Of a stretch of 64,000 nt of DNA, positions 34,717-48,238 are shown piece by piece. Origin of the DNA: Nymphaea colorata. Lineage: Eukaryota; Streptophyta; Magnoliopsida; Nymphaeales; Nymphaeaceae. The translations under genes were made by a program, and so were the position numbers. The number at the start of each line of letters is the position of its first letter. The first letter of the stretch is position 1. The stretch lies in assembly GCF_008831285.2 (NCBI RefSeq), contig NC_045142.1, positions 1,369,001 to 1,433,000 of the forward strand, written 5' to 3'. The notes beneath the pieces are model-generated. The model was given only the letters and a program-made list of their open reading frames with translations. It ran no database searches and had not been told where the DNA came from.

Positions 34717-37700
34717 ATGAGTCGCGGGCTTGTCTCCTTCCCGGTGATCGTCGTCTTCGTCGTGATCGGATTCCTATATTACACCACCGTTTTTGTCGTG
34801 GTGGACGATTGGCTTGGGCTGCGAACATCGCCGGGTATCCTGAACGCCGGAGCCTTCACGGCCTTGGCATCGATGGTGGTTTTTTCCTACCTGCTGGCCA
34901 TCACGAAGGATCCTGGCAGCGTCCCATCATCTTTTGTGCCGGATATCGAGGACTCCGAGTCGCCGATCCACGAGATCAAGCGGAAGGCGAGCTCTAGCTC
35001 CAAACCCTAACCTTATTCTTGTGGTTTGTGCGTTTCTTGTTGCAATACTATTGTTTCTTATGCCGTTAGGTTCTGTTGCTCAGCTGAATATTTTCTTAGC
35101 CAAGCTTGCCCTAATTTTCTCTATGCTTCTTTTGTGGCATTTCCGTCTTTCCTTTTTCTCTCAATTGCCAGAACTTGATCTTTTTCTCGCCTGGTTGATG
35201 GGTCTATCCGGCCATTGTTATTACCATTGAATTCGTTATTTAGTTTGGGTCCCCCATGCATATGCCAACCTGAAACCGAAGAAATTTCCCTAATCATGTC
35301 AATTTAACGTTTTCTCCCTTTTCCTCTGATCATAACTTGAATTTATTTCCTTTGCTGTTGTGCCTTTTCGTGTTGCATGATGGGCCGTAGAAATCATCAC
35401 CACTGTGTTTAATCTTTTGACTGGCCATAGTAGAGGCAATTTAAAATTGAATCATGGATTGTGGGTTCTGCGGTGCGTGAAATTTCTACTGGGATTCGTT
35501 GAGATGATTTTATGAAATTTCAAGTAACGTATAGCGGAATTAAAATTTATTAATATGATATGTGACTGCTTGCTTGGATGAGCACTTGTTGGCATTTTAT
35601 GGTTTTGTCCTCTGCGGAGGTGGCAGAAAACGTAGTTAGATGTGGTGAAGCCATTTACATCTCTCCTATTCCACTTTTGGCAATTTTGTCGCGGTCCATC
35701 AACCCCTGTATGAGCTTCCTTGTGCCAACATAAGCTTAGCCAATCCTCAAATTTTGCTATGCAAGTTGATCTCCTCTTTGACGGTCCTTTCCATGTCCGA
35801 TGGACTTGTCTTACCATTATTTCCTGTTTGTGTCCTTTACACAAAAGATTAACAATGCCATGTAATACATACACTTGCAAGTTAGTTATTCCCGACTTGC
35901 AAAGATTATTATAACTGCTCAGCATAGGACTTCTCCAATTTATGTTTCAGTAAACTCCAATTTGATGATCTTGGGGTTAACTGTGAATTTTCTCTTTATT
36001 TTCATTGTTGTTGTGGTCTTGCTGATCTGTGAAGTTAAATTCATTTTCTTTCTGAAATCATAGTGAAGAGATTGAGATTTATAGCTTGTTGGTGGTTTCA
36101 GTGTTGACCGTGCACCTGAGACTCTTTTCTTTTATTATGAATTTACGTCTTTGTGTTTTGTAATTATTGATAGACCTCACCTCCTTTATCTGTATATTTG
36201 CAGGGTGGTGATTTGAGGTACTGCCAAAAATGTTCTCATTATAAGCCTCCCCGAGCACATCATTGTCGTGTTTGCAAGAGATGTGTGCTGAGGATGGTAA
36301 GTAGGAGAAATATCTACCAAACAGATTTCTTTTTCCTTCTTGTTATCCGTGTATGGACTATGGATGCAGTTGTTCTGAACTTTTGTTTGCTTGCAGGATC
36401 ATCACTGTGTCTGGATAAATAATTGTGTTGGGCATGGAAATTACAAGGCCTTTTTTGTCTTTGTGTTGTATGCTGTAATAGCATGCATTCATGCCATGGT
36501 GCACTTCATATTCCTTTGTTCTTAATTGTTGTGTAGGAAGATGTTGATGAATTACTAAATTTGTGAATATCTTCAGGTTATGCTCCTGAGTGCCGTGACA
36601 CATGATGTAAACAAGGATCAACAGCTGGGTGGTGGATCATCCAGAACTTTATATGTAAGTAAACTGGTACTTTTCTGTCTGTGAAGTGTCATGTATCATT
36701 GTACTTATAACTGAAGAATTACTCAGATATTATGTGGCACGATATTGGTTCCATTAACTGTGGCATTAAGTATTCTCCTGGGATGGCATATATACCTTGT
36801 CTTTCATAACAAGACAACGATTGAGGTGAGCTGGAATACTTTGTTAGCTGCTCTGCATGGTTTGGGATTGCATCAAATTGAGAATTTGGCTGATATTTCT
36901 TGTATGACTCCTGCAGTATCATGAAGGAGTAAGGGCAATGTGGCTGGCTGAGAAAGTTGGACATATATATCGTCATCCTTATGACCTTGGTGTTTATGAA
37001 AACCTTGTCTTGGTAAGGCCACGTTCTCAAACATGCTGTTTATGGCAAACATTTTTTAGATCGTGTGAACTGTGAACATTGAAGAAAGTGTCAAATCTAG
37101 ACAATTCAAGATCTACAATTAAAGCTCATTTTGGCTTGCTTTAAAAAGCATAAACAAGTCTTTTTGCAACTTTTTTGAATATGAAAATTTTGCATGCGGA
37201 ATCAAATGAACATATAGAATAATATAAGATCTACATATATAAGCATTTACCTTGGTTTGCTTTGTTTCACTCTAATTCTATTCTCTATTGCACAAGATAT
37301 CTAGTTATTGAACTTTAAGAAACATTGCACCTGGGATCTGCTTTCATACAGTTGAATTTTGTATTTTTAAATCTTGGATATTTCATTAACTTTCTAGTGC
37401 ACGAATCCTGACATTCTAAATGATATTAACTTCTGTATACATTAGTTGCTATTTTCTTTAACAGCCTCAACGTCTGTTTACGATGCATTGTACAAAGATT
37501 TGTGATATAGGTGGAATTTTGTGACTAATAAATGCCAACTGCCATTGTATTTTACCAAAATAATTAGCTGGGTCATTTCCTTTTTGTATCTCTTTCTTGT
37601 TGACGTCCCTTAGGATTATGTAAAAGCCTCTAGAGTTGACACTTGAAATATTGATCTCAGAAGCAGTTTAAGAGTCAATTTTATTATTGAGGAGGAAATT

Positions 37701-38407
37701 TTCGTCCACATATGTGTTTTAATGAGTAATGACTAGCATCGAAACAAAATTAAACTTGCATTTAAGGGTATCTTTGTTACAACTCGCTCTTTGCAAATAC
37801 TATCTTTCCCAACTGGAGAGGTGCCATGCACTCTTCATAGGAAACATCTTTTGTGTGAAGAATGTCAGTTTCCATCTACAAATTTCAAAGGATGCTTGTT
37901 CAGTTTCAGTGGTATCCAGCCCTTTCATAACAACGAGCATCCCCTTCTTACGAAGCGAAGTGATGTGTCACCATTTGGCAAGAGTGATAGTCGGTTTAAA
38001 AGCTGGTCTCATTTCATGCAGATTCTCATTTACTGGTTGGACTGATAAAATGCATATGGTAGCAAACAGGACAAGTTTCCCTTTTTTAACCTGTCTAACA
38101 TATAATATCTTTCTCTTGCACTGCTGGTGCTCTCTTTCATTAGTAGATGAGAAATTCGTCCTTGTTCTTTTGCATGATGCTGATTGGAAAAAATGATTAG
38201 TCCCTTTGCTGGCAGTTGGTTACTTGATAACGGGATATTTGAGGAATAACTGCATTTCTCCGTTGGAGGCTAAGGCTTTTTTTTCAACATATTATCCAGG
38301 TACTAGGCCCAAATTTTGTCAGTTGGTTTTTCCCAACCTCTCAGCATATTGGTTCAGGTCTCAGGTTCCGTACTTCTTATGATGGCCTACCTACAGTTCC
38401 AAGCTAA
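34717..38407 (+). CDS. DHHC-type protein S-acyltransferase (PAT15/PAT16-like)
   Basis: Seven exons join in phase to 281 codons plus stop: 34717-34986, 36204-36296, 36397-36498, 36577-36654, 36727-36825, 36917-37012, 38300-38407. Predicted membrane segments lie at about residues 7-28, 42-66, 136-155 and 182-207. Between the second and third is the cysteine-rich domain ([20 protein letters not shown] onward) with the catalytic DHHC at 122-125 and [15 protein letters not shown] following. The TTxE-type motif is present as [19 protein letters not shown], and the protein ends [19 protein letters not shown]. The enzyme palmitoylates cysteines of membrane-associated proteins, probably in the endomembrane system. 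Start at 34,717 ([10 protein letters not shown]) is chosen because the frame upstream is GC-rich leader without family features. Intron 1 begins GC (AAG|GCGAGC); this splice is needed to join ..EIKRK to GGDLRY.. Confidence 0.94.
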
Positions 38408-39858
38408 CAATCTCGTGCATGATATCGTCTTTACCGAGGTCGTCCAAGGCTTCTGTTGCTGCTGCTGCTATGATAAGATGATTGACTAAGATGATTGACT
38501 TGGAGAATATATTGGCAGCTGCTTGAGTTACATTTGGGTCGCTCGTCACTGATCACTCGCTCACATCATTCATTTTTTATTTTTCTGGGGGCACTCGTAG
38601 GAGGGGATGCTAAAGAAGGGGTGGCATCATTTTTACAAAAAATGGAAAATTTCATGTAACTTACAGAATTCAGAAAGAATAAGAAGGCTTGTATGTTGTT
38701 GTAAATTAGTTTCTGAACGCCAAAGTTGCTGATGAATTGGGTTGTAGTGCAACTTCCGTTCATGATGGCGAACAGAAGACTTCGGGGAGTAGCCATACCT
38801 TGAATGTTGACAGAAACAGGCTTTTTCTTAATGTAAATCAAAATTTCTCCTTCGCTTATCTGTTCTGTGCTTTTTATTGAAACCATTAGCTTTTATCGTT
38901 CACTTTGTGGTTGTAAAATGGAGCTTCCTCTCTCGACGGGATTTCAGAAAACAAGTGCTTTAGCCATGTTGCACTATTTCTAATAGCATAAGAAAGAAGC
39001 CAGTTGCTTTTTCAACCTGTTCCGAAGTTGAATTCAAGTTCTTTGAGTTTGATATCAAGAGGATTATTATATGATTGTTGATTGGACTCTGCCAAATGCA
39101 GCGTGCGGCTAAAGCAAACGAACTTCGATTCTCCTCGTCCCGCAAGTTCAAATTACGAAAAAGATCGCAATTTAGAAGCACTTACTATTGCCATGTATCA
39201 CAATTTTTATGCATCTTTTCTCAAAAGTCTTTTTGCTTAATAATGGGTTGGTATTGGTTGTTGGGTGGCTTTTCTCATTTTAGGCTTACAAAAAATGGAG
39301 CCATTTTTTTTTAAATTTTCAACAAAAACTAGAAACTTTCTTTTAGAATCGTCGCTGCGAGGTTGCTAGAGTTATAGAAGAGAGATTCCGTCAGTCGGTC
39401 TTGTTCACGTTTTTGTACAAAGCTAAGCACGAATACACCTCAAAGTACAAATAAAAGAAAATACAAGTGTGTTTCTTCAATAAGATACATATTCACAATT
39501 AACTTGAGTTCTGATTGAGATCCCCATCAGATTCTCTCTCGTAAATAAAGCAGACGTTGAGATATATACTCACAGAGTGGGACTTTAAAAGTGCCAAACT
39601 AAAGGCCTGCCTTCATTAAAGCCCTTTAATAGGAGAAGACACCTGAAGGCCGCCGACAAACTTTATCGATCCAGCAAGTGGCAGCAGAGGGTAGGACAAT
39701 CATCAGACAAAGGGAAAATGTTTTCTTCCACCACAACCTTGTACACTATTGTCACATTCATTCCTGCTTCGTCATGGCTGACAAGTCGATCTATGATCTT
39801 TTATTCTTTTGCTATCTAAGCATAGTTCATGGGTTCAGCATGCGGCCATAGAAGTTGG

Positions 39859-39898
<40 letters not shown>

Positions 39899-40385
39899 AA
39901 AATATTTGATTTCTATCCATATGAGGAAATCAATAGCGTCAGCAACCTTGTGGTCATTCAGCCATTTCATCATTTTCTACTCCTTGTGTAATCCAAATAC
40001 CAAGTCAAATTACATTTAGATCAGGTCTTTATCTTGGATTCTCACGATTGGAACCCCAAAAACTGTTGCAAACATTGAATATTAACGACTTCCGCAGCTA
40101 ATATGTATTACAATGCAAGCCTATGACAACTAGAGAGATTCTTTGAATTGAGATGCCCAAGCCTGCTTAGTGAATGCAACCTTTGCCCTTTTCTTCTTTC
40201 CACTTTCAATCAATTTGGCATCAAAGTTGTAGTAAGATGCAAAAGGTGAGGCTCTCAATGAACATCTTTTTCCAGTCTTTATATCATTATGGCAACAAGT
40301 TCATAATAGAGGCCACAAAAGCGTTTATGGTACCTCACTCCATTATTGTGCATATCATGGTTGAACACATCCTTGTCTATGTGGG
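38408..40385. other. Gene-poor stretch downstream of the PAT gene
   Basis: AT-rich, with a (TA)n tract at 39,861-39,892. No recognisable gene. Short open frames on both strands lack family features. Confidence 0.5.
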
Positions 40386-40448
40386 GACACTTGAAGGACA
40401 CGATGATGATGTCTACCATAGGGATTGGGTTTTACTTGAGCAGGACTC
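40386..40448 (+). pseudogene. NPF2-like transporter fragment (about 20 residues)
   Basis: Reads LKDTMMMSTIGIGFYLSR, matching LKDTMMMSLTLRIGFYLSTS of the larger minus-strand fragment at 63,523-63,843, and nucleotide similarity extends over about 60 bp. It stops exactly at the left edge of block A, where sequence shared with block C begins. Confidence 0.6.
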
Positions 40449-41139
40449 CTTCAAGATTCAAACACGAGTCTTTAAAAGAGGTGGACCTCTTTGCCGGACC
40501 GGTATGCTTCTCCTTCAAGCAGGAATGGTTTCCTTATCTCCACAGCTGTTTATCATTGATGACTGAAATCATTTGTTGTGAACCTCATGGGCCATGAACA
40601 GGGTAAGGGGCATGCGGAGTGATATGGGTAATGTGGTTAAATGTGATGTAGAGAAGGAAAGTGTTAGCCCTGTGAAGCGAGGCAGAGTGCTCTAAGGTGA
40701 AGTGAAGAACCTTAAGCTTTAGACAAAAAATCATTAAATTTATAATATAACATTAAAATTAAGAGTGACAATGTAAGTAAAAAACAATGTGAGAAAACTT
40801 ACTTGCTTGCTCATGTTATCAATCAGAAAATGATATTGAAAAATGTCAATGACTCGAAAATTTTTGGCTGCTCACAACATATAACCATTAGCATGATCTT
40901 CTTACATCCAAGAAAAAGAGAGATATTAAATTACTGCTTGGTCAATCAAAATCAGATTTCAGATGTTTCCAAATCAAAATCACTCTGAACCAGTGCCACA
41001 AAAGTTAGTTTCAATCAATGAACAGAAATGGAGGTTAAAAAAAAAAATTCCAACTGACTGGTTTCAAACCAAAAAACTTAGAAGAAAATTAAGAAACTTA
41101 AAGCCTATTAAAGCACATAAATCAGAGGGACTTAGCTAG

Positions 41140-41290
41140 CAAAGCTAGAACGTGCATACATGAACATCATCAGCTAGGACTTAAATGAATTTAATGGGGA
41201 CCGAACTCCCAACCATGTCTACTGCCAGAGTGAGCCCACTCGCACCACTGGCTCTAAGAGTTGAAGTAATTGCTCAACATGATCGCCTTA
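41140..41290 (-). mobile_element. tRNA-derived SINE-like relic
   Basis: On the minus strand: AGAGCCAGTGGTGCGAGTGG (box-A-like, GTGGTGCGAGTGGGCTC), then GGTTGGGAGTTCGGTCCCC (box-B-like GAGTTCGGTCC) about 40 bp on. The same unit recurs, altered, in block C at 62,104-62,160. No cloverleaf with acceptor pairing was found, so it is not called a tRNA gene. Confidence 0.45.
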
Positions 41291-42504
41291 CTACCTGACT
41301 GACTCTGCCTTTTTTTTTTAGCTAATGACCTAAACAGGTAGAATACGTATGGAATTGGACACCAAAATCAGATAATTAAATCTGATTTCTAATGCGTTTG
41401 GATGATCTGGATCGGAAACATTATGATCTGATTTGCTTGGTCTTGGGTTTTTAAGGTGCACCTAAGTGGTAAAAGGAACTCCTTTTCTTTTGGGTCTTAT
41501 CATCATTTGCTAAAGCTGCACCTGTTTGAGAGCTCAGGCTTGCCTGTTGTTTCAATTTGGGATGTCAACAGATCTGATTCGAGTTAGATGTACTCTGAAC
41601 TATACTTACTTTTTTACATATTTACATATTAGAATTCAAATTCACATTCAAATTCTGAATGAATAAAGCATCTAATTCCAAATCTAAAGTCACAATCCAT
41701 AGATGATCCAAATCTGTTTTTAACTCAACATCTGAATATGAATCCGACTTTTAAACCAAAACCAATTTGACATTCAAATGCATGGACACTAAATATAGAA
41801 TATAAATTTATTTGAAATTAAACCTGGCACACATCCGAATATGATAACTATTTAAATCTGAATCAAATTGGATGCCATTTCATAAATCTGAATCCGACCA
41901 GATTTCTTAATCAGGATATTAATTTTTTTTTCACATTCGAGTTTTAATTCTAAAGCAGTCCAATGGGATATGGGATCCAAATCAAATTTATTTACATCCT
42001 TAGATTCAATAAACCAGAAGGTAGAGAAGGAGTACCAACTATGGCTATGGCTTAGTCCAAACCATTTTAGATCATTTTCTTGTACAAAAAATAAGTTTCT
42101 ACCTTAAAAGTTACAAGGCTTTATTCATTTATTTAACTATTCATGCTTGTTCAATGGCACCCAAGTGGTTGATGTTCAATGAACTGAATAATAATCCTAA
42201 TCAAAGGGCACTTTGCCGATAACAACATGTCCAAGATACATAAAACTTTTAGAAAGCTCTTCTTCTTCTTCTTCTTCTTTCTTCTAGATGGTAGGGTGTA
42301 GGATGTCTCTGGACGTCCTCTACCTTGTTTGACTGGAAATCGATCATATGGTCAAAAGCAAACAGTAGTCTAAATATTGAACATCTATCACTACCAGACA
42401 TGCACTACTCACCAGAGGCAGTAAATCAATTACTTTCATTGACGCGGTAAAAGGACAACATCCGTGATGATGTCGATAGTGATATCATGAGAGGCTTGCC
42501 ATGA

Positions 42505-42790
42505 ATCTGCCTTGGCTTCAACCTTTTTGAGTTGTACTTAGAGTCGGTGCATGTTCTTGATTCTTATTCTTCTATTATTATTGTTCTAGATTATTGTTTT
42601 TATATTATTATCATTTTTGTTGGATGACTATGAGAAAGTATTTGCCGTGAATATGCTTGGCTTCATCCTTTTGAGTTGTACTTAGAGTCAGGTGCATGTT
42701 CTTGATTCTTGTTCTTCAATTATTATTGTTCTAGATTCTTGTTTTTATATTACTATCATTTTAGTTGGATGAGTATGAGAAAGTATTTTA
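42505..42790. repeat. Tandem duplication of about 140 bp in block A
   Basis: Two adjacent copies of a unit containing 'TTTGAGTTGTACTTAGAGTC' and 'TTATTATTGTTCTAGATT'. Both copies also exist in block C (about 61,430-61,700, inverted), so this duplication predates the block duplication. Confidence 0.85.
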
Positions 42791-43146
42791 TCCTGCTACC
42801 CAATATCAGAGTCAAAGTCCTTACCTTTAGTTTGCTTTCGGTACCTTAGAGTGATGCTTCCGCGATTCATGAGCTTGCAAGAAAGTCGAAACTCTTACCC
42901 TTTCACTCATTTCTCTAGGTGTGTATGCATTCAGTGTCTATACCTCAATTATGCTTTAAATTGCATATTGAAGTCCCTCTTTTTATAACCGATAAAATTG
43001 ACATCTTGAAAATAGTTTGAAAAAAAGACTAATCGCATTACCAACCCCCGGCCTCAATCCTTATATCATACCCCTCAGGAATTACTATTATTCTACTGCT
43101 TTTTATAAAATAGTCAGCCCCTTTTATTTTCAATTTTCTCGTTTTC

Positions 43147-43325
43147 TTGTAACAAGCAACTCTTTTAAATATGGTTAAACAATTGTTGGCCCTACCCAAT
43201 ACAGTGATAAACCCCAAAAGAGTGGACCTACTTGTCTTCTTGTAACAAGCAACTCTTTTAAATATGGTCAAACAATTGTTGGCCCTACCCAATACACTGA
43301 TAAACCCCAAAAGAGTGGACCTACT
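43147..43325. repeat. Tandem duplication of about 89 bp, block A only
   Basis: Two nearly identical copies from CTTGTAACAAGCAACTCTTT to AAGAGTGGACCTACTT. Block C has one copy (about 60,965-61,050). Confidence 0.9.
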
Positions 43326-44521
43326 TCATTAGTGTTGCTCCACGCTCTTTGTAAGAAATTAATCACAAAAGAGAAGCAAATTCATGGACTTAAAGGCCTT
43401 TCCATGCTCCTTTCGTCAACTATAATTGGTGGATCCAAGGAGGCGACCAGCCCAAAGTCATGTTCCATGCCTATTCAATACCTTTTTTTCAAGGATGGTT
43501 TTTATTTTAAAAATATAATAAATATTCATGATTACTGTGTCAAATTAATAAAATTTGTATGCATGCTGACTTGGAGAATTCATTTTGATACATTTATAAA
43601 CAATAGCAAAGCCATGTAGAGATTACAAGAAGGTGCATGCTTCCTTGACCCACTCAAAGTTACATTGAAGAGCCAAGTCTAAACATACAAGTCTTTAATT
43701 TTTCCATTTTAGACTTAGCCTTTTAGCTTGTAGTAAGTCCGAACAAGAGTTAAAAGGCTCCTTCTTCTTTTCTCCCTGCCGTTAAGGTCCAGAGCTTTGT
43801 GGAATATGAAGTAAGAATAATGAACTTACCTCTCCCCACCGCTTAACCCAGTGCATAGCACCCATGGAAATTAAACCAATGATGGAGTTCTTTAAGTAAA
43901 ATATTTTTTCGACTCCTACTTTGCCTTGAGGTGCTAATTTGATTGAACCCATACAGATAGATGTATAATTATATATGTTGATGACATTATTGATTTGAAG
44001 TCTCGTAAGGTCAGCTATATAAAAAATTGGACCCCTTAGTGTTAGGCGTTTGAAACCAGTCATTACTGATATAAGAGACAGCTACAACACTTTTTTTAAT
44101 GAGTTCTAGAGTTGAGAGTAGAACATGAGGGCCTAATACTCATTTCAAAAAGCATTCTTTTCAAAGGGTGCTTAGTTAGCATGAATATGGTGCTTTTAGA
44201 TAATGCTAGCATGTGTCCCGATGCATGCATTTGAACGACGGCGTGAAGGGAGGCTGTCCAATGAAATGGATGGGGCTGCCTTGATGGGATCTTTTATGAT
44301 CACCTAAATGGTGACTCTAGCTTTTTAAAGTCATGCAGCCATTTGATTTGTGATCAAACATGATGATGATTAAGAGAAAAAAAAGGAGAAAAAGGTGATA
44401 GACATTTTCATAATCTAAGATCTACACCTTTTTTTGTGTGTTTTTTTCGTTTAATTATCCATTTGTTTTAGATGGACAAACTTTCTTAAATAGCTGGGTG
44501 ACTCCAGCTAACTAGAGTCAC

Positions 44522-44665
<144 letters not shown>

Positions 44666-45414
44666 TATGGTTTTTCAAAGTCATCTAGCCATCTAATAAG
44701 GGCCATTTGATCTAACATAGATGTTAAAGAAAAAAACAAGATGAAAAAAGTGCTCGACATTTTGTCCTCTAATATTAACTCATACATTTTTTTCATATAT
44801 ATATATATATAACTAAAAAAAAGGAAGTTAAGGTCAACTGCTGGAGTATGGTTCTTTCAAACGGGGGACGAAATTTAGAGCTGACCTGTTAATTTGAACT
44901 TGTGTTTTGGTTTTTTTTTTTGTTCAAAAATTTTTATCATAATATTATGTAAAAAACAACAAAAAAAACATGAGAGAAAAAAGACTCCATTCTGTCATTA
45001 GTAAACGTAGTTTGGGTATAAATAATTGTTAGAAACTAACTTAAAGAATGGGACAAAGGGCAAACCAAACTAGGAAATGTCTTTGAAATACATAGCCTTG
45101 TCTCATTGTGAAAATCACGACGGCATTTGACAGAGGGCACAAAAAAAATTTAATGGGTGAAGTTTTTACCAACTTTACTCACATACAACGAACATATGAT
45201 TGAATGCCTTCTGATTTTAAAGTTGTTTCTTGTGGATCCAACCATATAAATCAGGTTGGAATGTCCATAATTATAATAACAAAACGTGTAAGGAAAAAAG
45301 AAATCGATACACATGATTCACAAATGAGTCTATTTAAAACTCTAAGATTTGTATTTATGAACTAATTTATTTAACTAGAGTAAATTTCGTAGCCCATGAC
45401 AACATTGGATGTAG

Positions 45415-45452
<38 letters not shown>

Positions 45453-46083
45453 GTGTGTGTGTGTGTGTGAGTGAGAGAGAGAGAGAGAGAAAGAGAGACT
45501 ATAGATGGCTATTGGACCAAGAATAAATGTGTATGTGTGTGTATGAGAGAGAGAAAAGCCTCAGGATAGAAGCATATATCCCAATAAGGCAAAAAGAAGA
45601 AGCCCAGAGAGACATCCCAATACAGAATTTTTTTGTTAGAAAGGCCCAACATAGTTTCAAAATTTTACCTGAAGCCAAAATATAATTTGTCAGTTTTTTA
45701 TATAAATTAAACTAAAATTTTTAAATTGTATATGTAAAGTTTTGAAATTTTAAAAATCTGAGGGGGACATTCCCCCTGCCAGCCTCCTACCTCTGCCCTG
45801 CTGACCTCTGATGTAGATGGGGAAGTCAGTACCCAACTCAGTTGGATCAAAGTGGGATAAGCCTATATCCGGCCAAACTGCTTCAAAAAATTTAGAAATG
45901 GAAAAGAAATCAACATTCAATTAATAAATTGATCAGTTTAGAAACAAATCTAAGAAATGGCATTCAGTTAGATTTGATTCAGATTGGGTTTAAATAAATA
46001 TCCAATTAGATTGGGTTTAAATAAATATCCAATTAGATTGGGTTTAAAATTTTACTTGTACATAATAAATTGGAGTAACCAAT

Positions 46084-46207
<124 letters not shown>

Positions 46208-47304
46208 GTATCACAATGCAAATCACCTTGTGTTCTAAATTACATTAGAATCCTAAAAAACTAAGCACCTACTGATATGTACCAATTCTACCATATCGTG
46301 TCCGTCATAAAATAAGATAGAGATAAATATCTTTGTTATTTTCTTAATATATTGATCGTCATTGTATAGGGACTTTGTGGACAAATATTGATAGAAATTT
46401 TTCATGCATGGACAAAGTTCTTAGGCTATTCCATTCAAATTTCATTTTCAAAAATCAAATTCATCGTGATATCAGTTTTGATCAATTAAACAATGTTTCA
46501 CAGCAAAAATCTCCTTAAAATGTCAATATTTCAGTAAATGACTTGATTTAGTGTATAACACGACTTTTCGTACAAAATTTAATTTTATACCTATTATGAA
46601 GAAAAAGTTCTCTCCTCATAACAATTATAAATGGAGAAGGCATGGGGGAGACCAATTACTAAATTGCAACGCTTAAAAGCTTGTTGTGTTAGAGTTGGGA
46701 AAACCCTGACTATGTTGCGCTATGCTAGCCAGAAAAGAGCATGTTGGCCAAAATTTTGTTCACATTAGGTCTGTTTTAGGTTAAGCTTTAAAGGTCTAGA
46801 TCTGGTTTTTTTTCCTAAACGCTAGTGATGAGCCGCTTTCTTCTAGGCAAAGTTTTCTTGAAACTAAGTACTTCACAGACTTTAGGAGATACCGTATTAG
46901 GTATTTTTCAATCTCTTTTTCCTTTATTTTTTTTTCTTTTCTTTCCTTGCTTTATCTATTTTTGCTTCTGTAATTGTTTATTTTTTATTTGGTATAAGAT
47001 TAAATCAGTTTGCAATATTTTTTGCCTAGATCTTAATGTTTTTTTTTAAAAAATTTTATTGTTTATGTTTGATTTCTTTCTGCTTTTTTGCCTGGTGTTA
47101 GGGCATTTGTCCTAAACACGATATGTTTAGGTAGTCTCTCAGGTATAAGTGATTACAAGCATCCATGTTCAAAAAATATTGGATCAATTAACATAACCAA
47201 ATGCAATTCCCTCAACCTCCAATGCAGTCTCTCTCTCTCTTTATATATATATATATATATAAAAAGGAAATGCAGAGGAAAGAGAAGATCTGAAGAGATT
47301 ACAA

Positions 47305-48238
47305 GCATCCTACTGCCTGTGAGGAAGGAGCAATTACATGAACAGCAACCTGCTTATACATGCATAGGGACAGGGGAAAGCTTACCTATCTTCTATCCAT
47401 AGTAAGGGCTGTATTAACAGCAAATATGTTGTCATCATCATCACCATCGATCCTAACCACTGTAGCTACTGATATAATTGGGTATATCTGAAGAAGTTAA
47501 TACAAACTAATGAACTTAAATTTGTTTTACTTGTGAGCATTACAGAACAGCAACCTGCTTATCCAAGCAACACCGAAAGGCAAAGGAAATGCAGAGGAAA
47601 GAGATGATCGGTAATTCATAAGACAAAAATGAAATTAGTCAAATAGGTTATGAAAACAACACAGTATATATATATATTTTTTTTTGTCTAATTGATTTGG
47701 AAGAACACGGAATGCTGCACTGTGCGAGATTGTGGAATCAACCAAAAACGCATATTGTCGTCTCCTGCAAGCAAATGTGCTCAAGGGTTTTGGTTGATTC
47801 CCCGAAACACCTACAATCTCGCACAGTGCAGCATTCCGTGTTCTTCCAAATCAAGTAGACAAAAAAAAATTATATATACTGTGTTGTTTTCGTAACCTAT
47901 TTGACTAATTTCATTTTTGTCTTATGAATTACCGATCATCTCTTTCCTCTGCATTTCCTTTGCCTTTCGGTGTTGGTTGGATAAGCAGGTTGCTGCTCTG
48001 TAATGCTCACAAGTAAAACAAACTTAAGTTCATTAGTTTGTATTAACTTCTTCAGATATACCCAATTATATCAGTAGCTACAGTGGTTAGGATCGATGGT
48101 GATGATGATGACAACATATTTGCTGTTATTACAGCCCTTACTATGGATAGAAGATAGGTAAGCTTTCCCCTGTTCCTATGCATGTATAAGCAGGTTGCTG
48201 TTCATGTAATTGCTCCTTCCTCACAGGCAGTAGGATGC
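47305..48238. repeat. Long hairpin 1 (inverted repeat, arms about 445 bp)
   Basis: Left arm 47,305-47,747 and right arm 47,788-48,238 are reverse complements with a 40 bp spacer. The outer end is GCATCCTACTGCCTGTGAGG and its complement. The right arm has an extra 11 bp near the centre (between CTACAATCTC and GGAATCAACC in arm terms). It contains no recognised gene. It lies just after the (TC)n(TA)n array that ends block A. No clear target-site duplication was found. A transcript through it would fold into a long double-stranded RNA. Confidence 0.95.
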
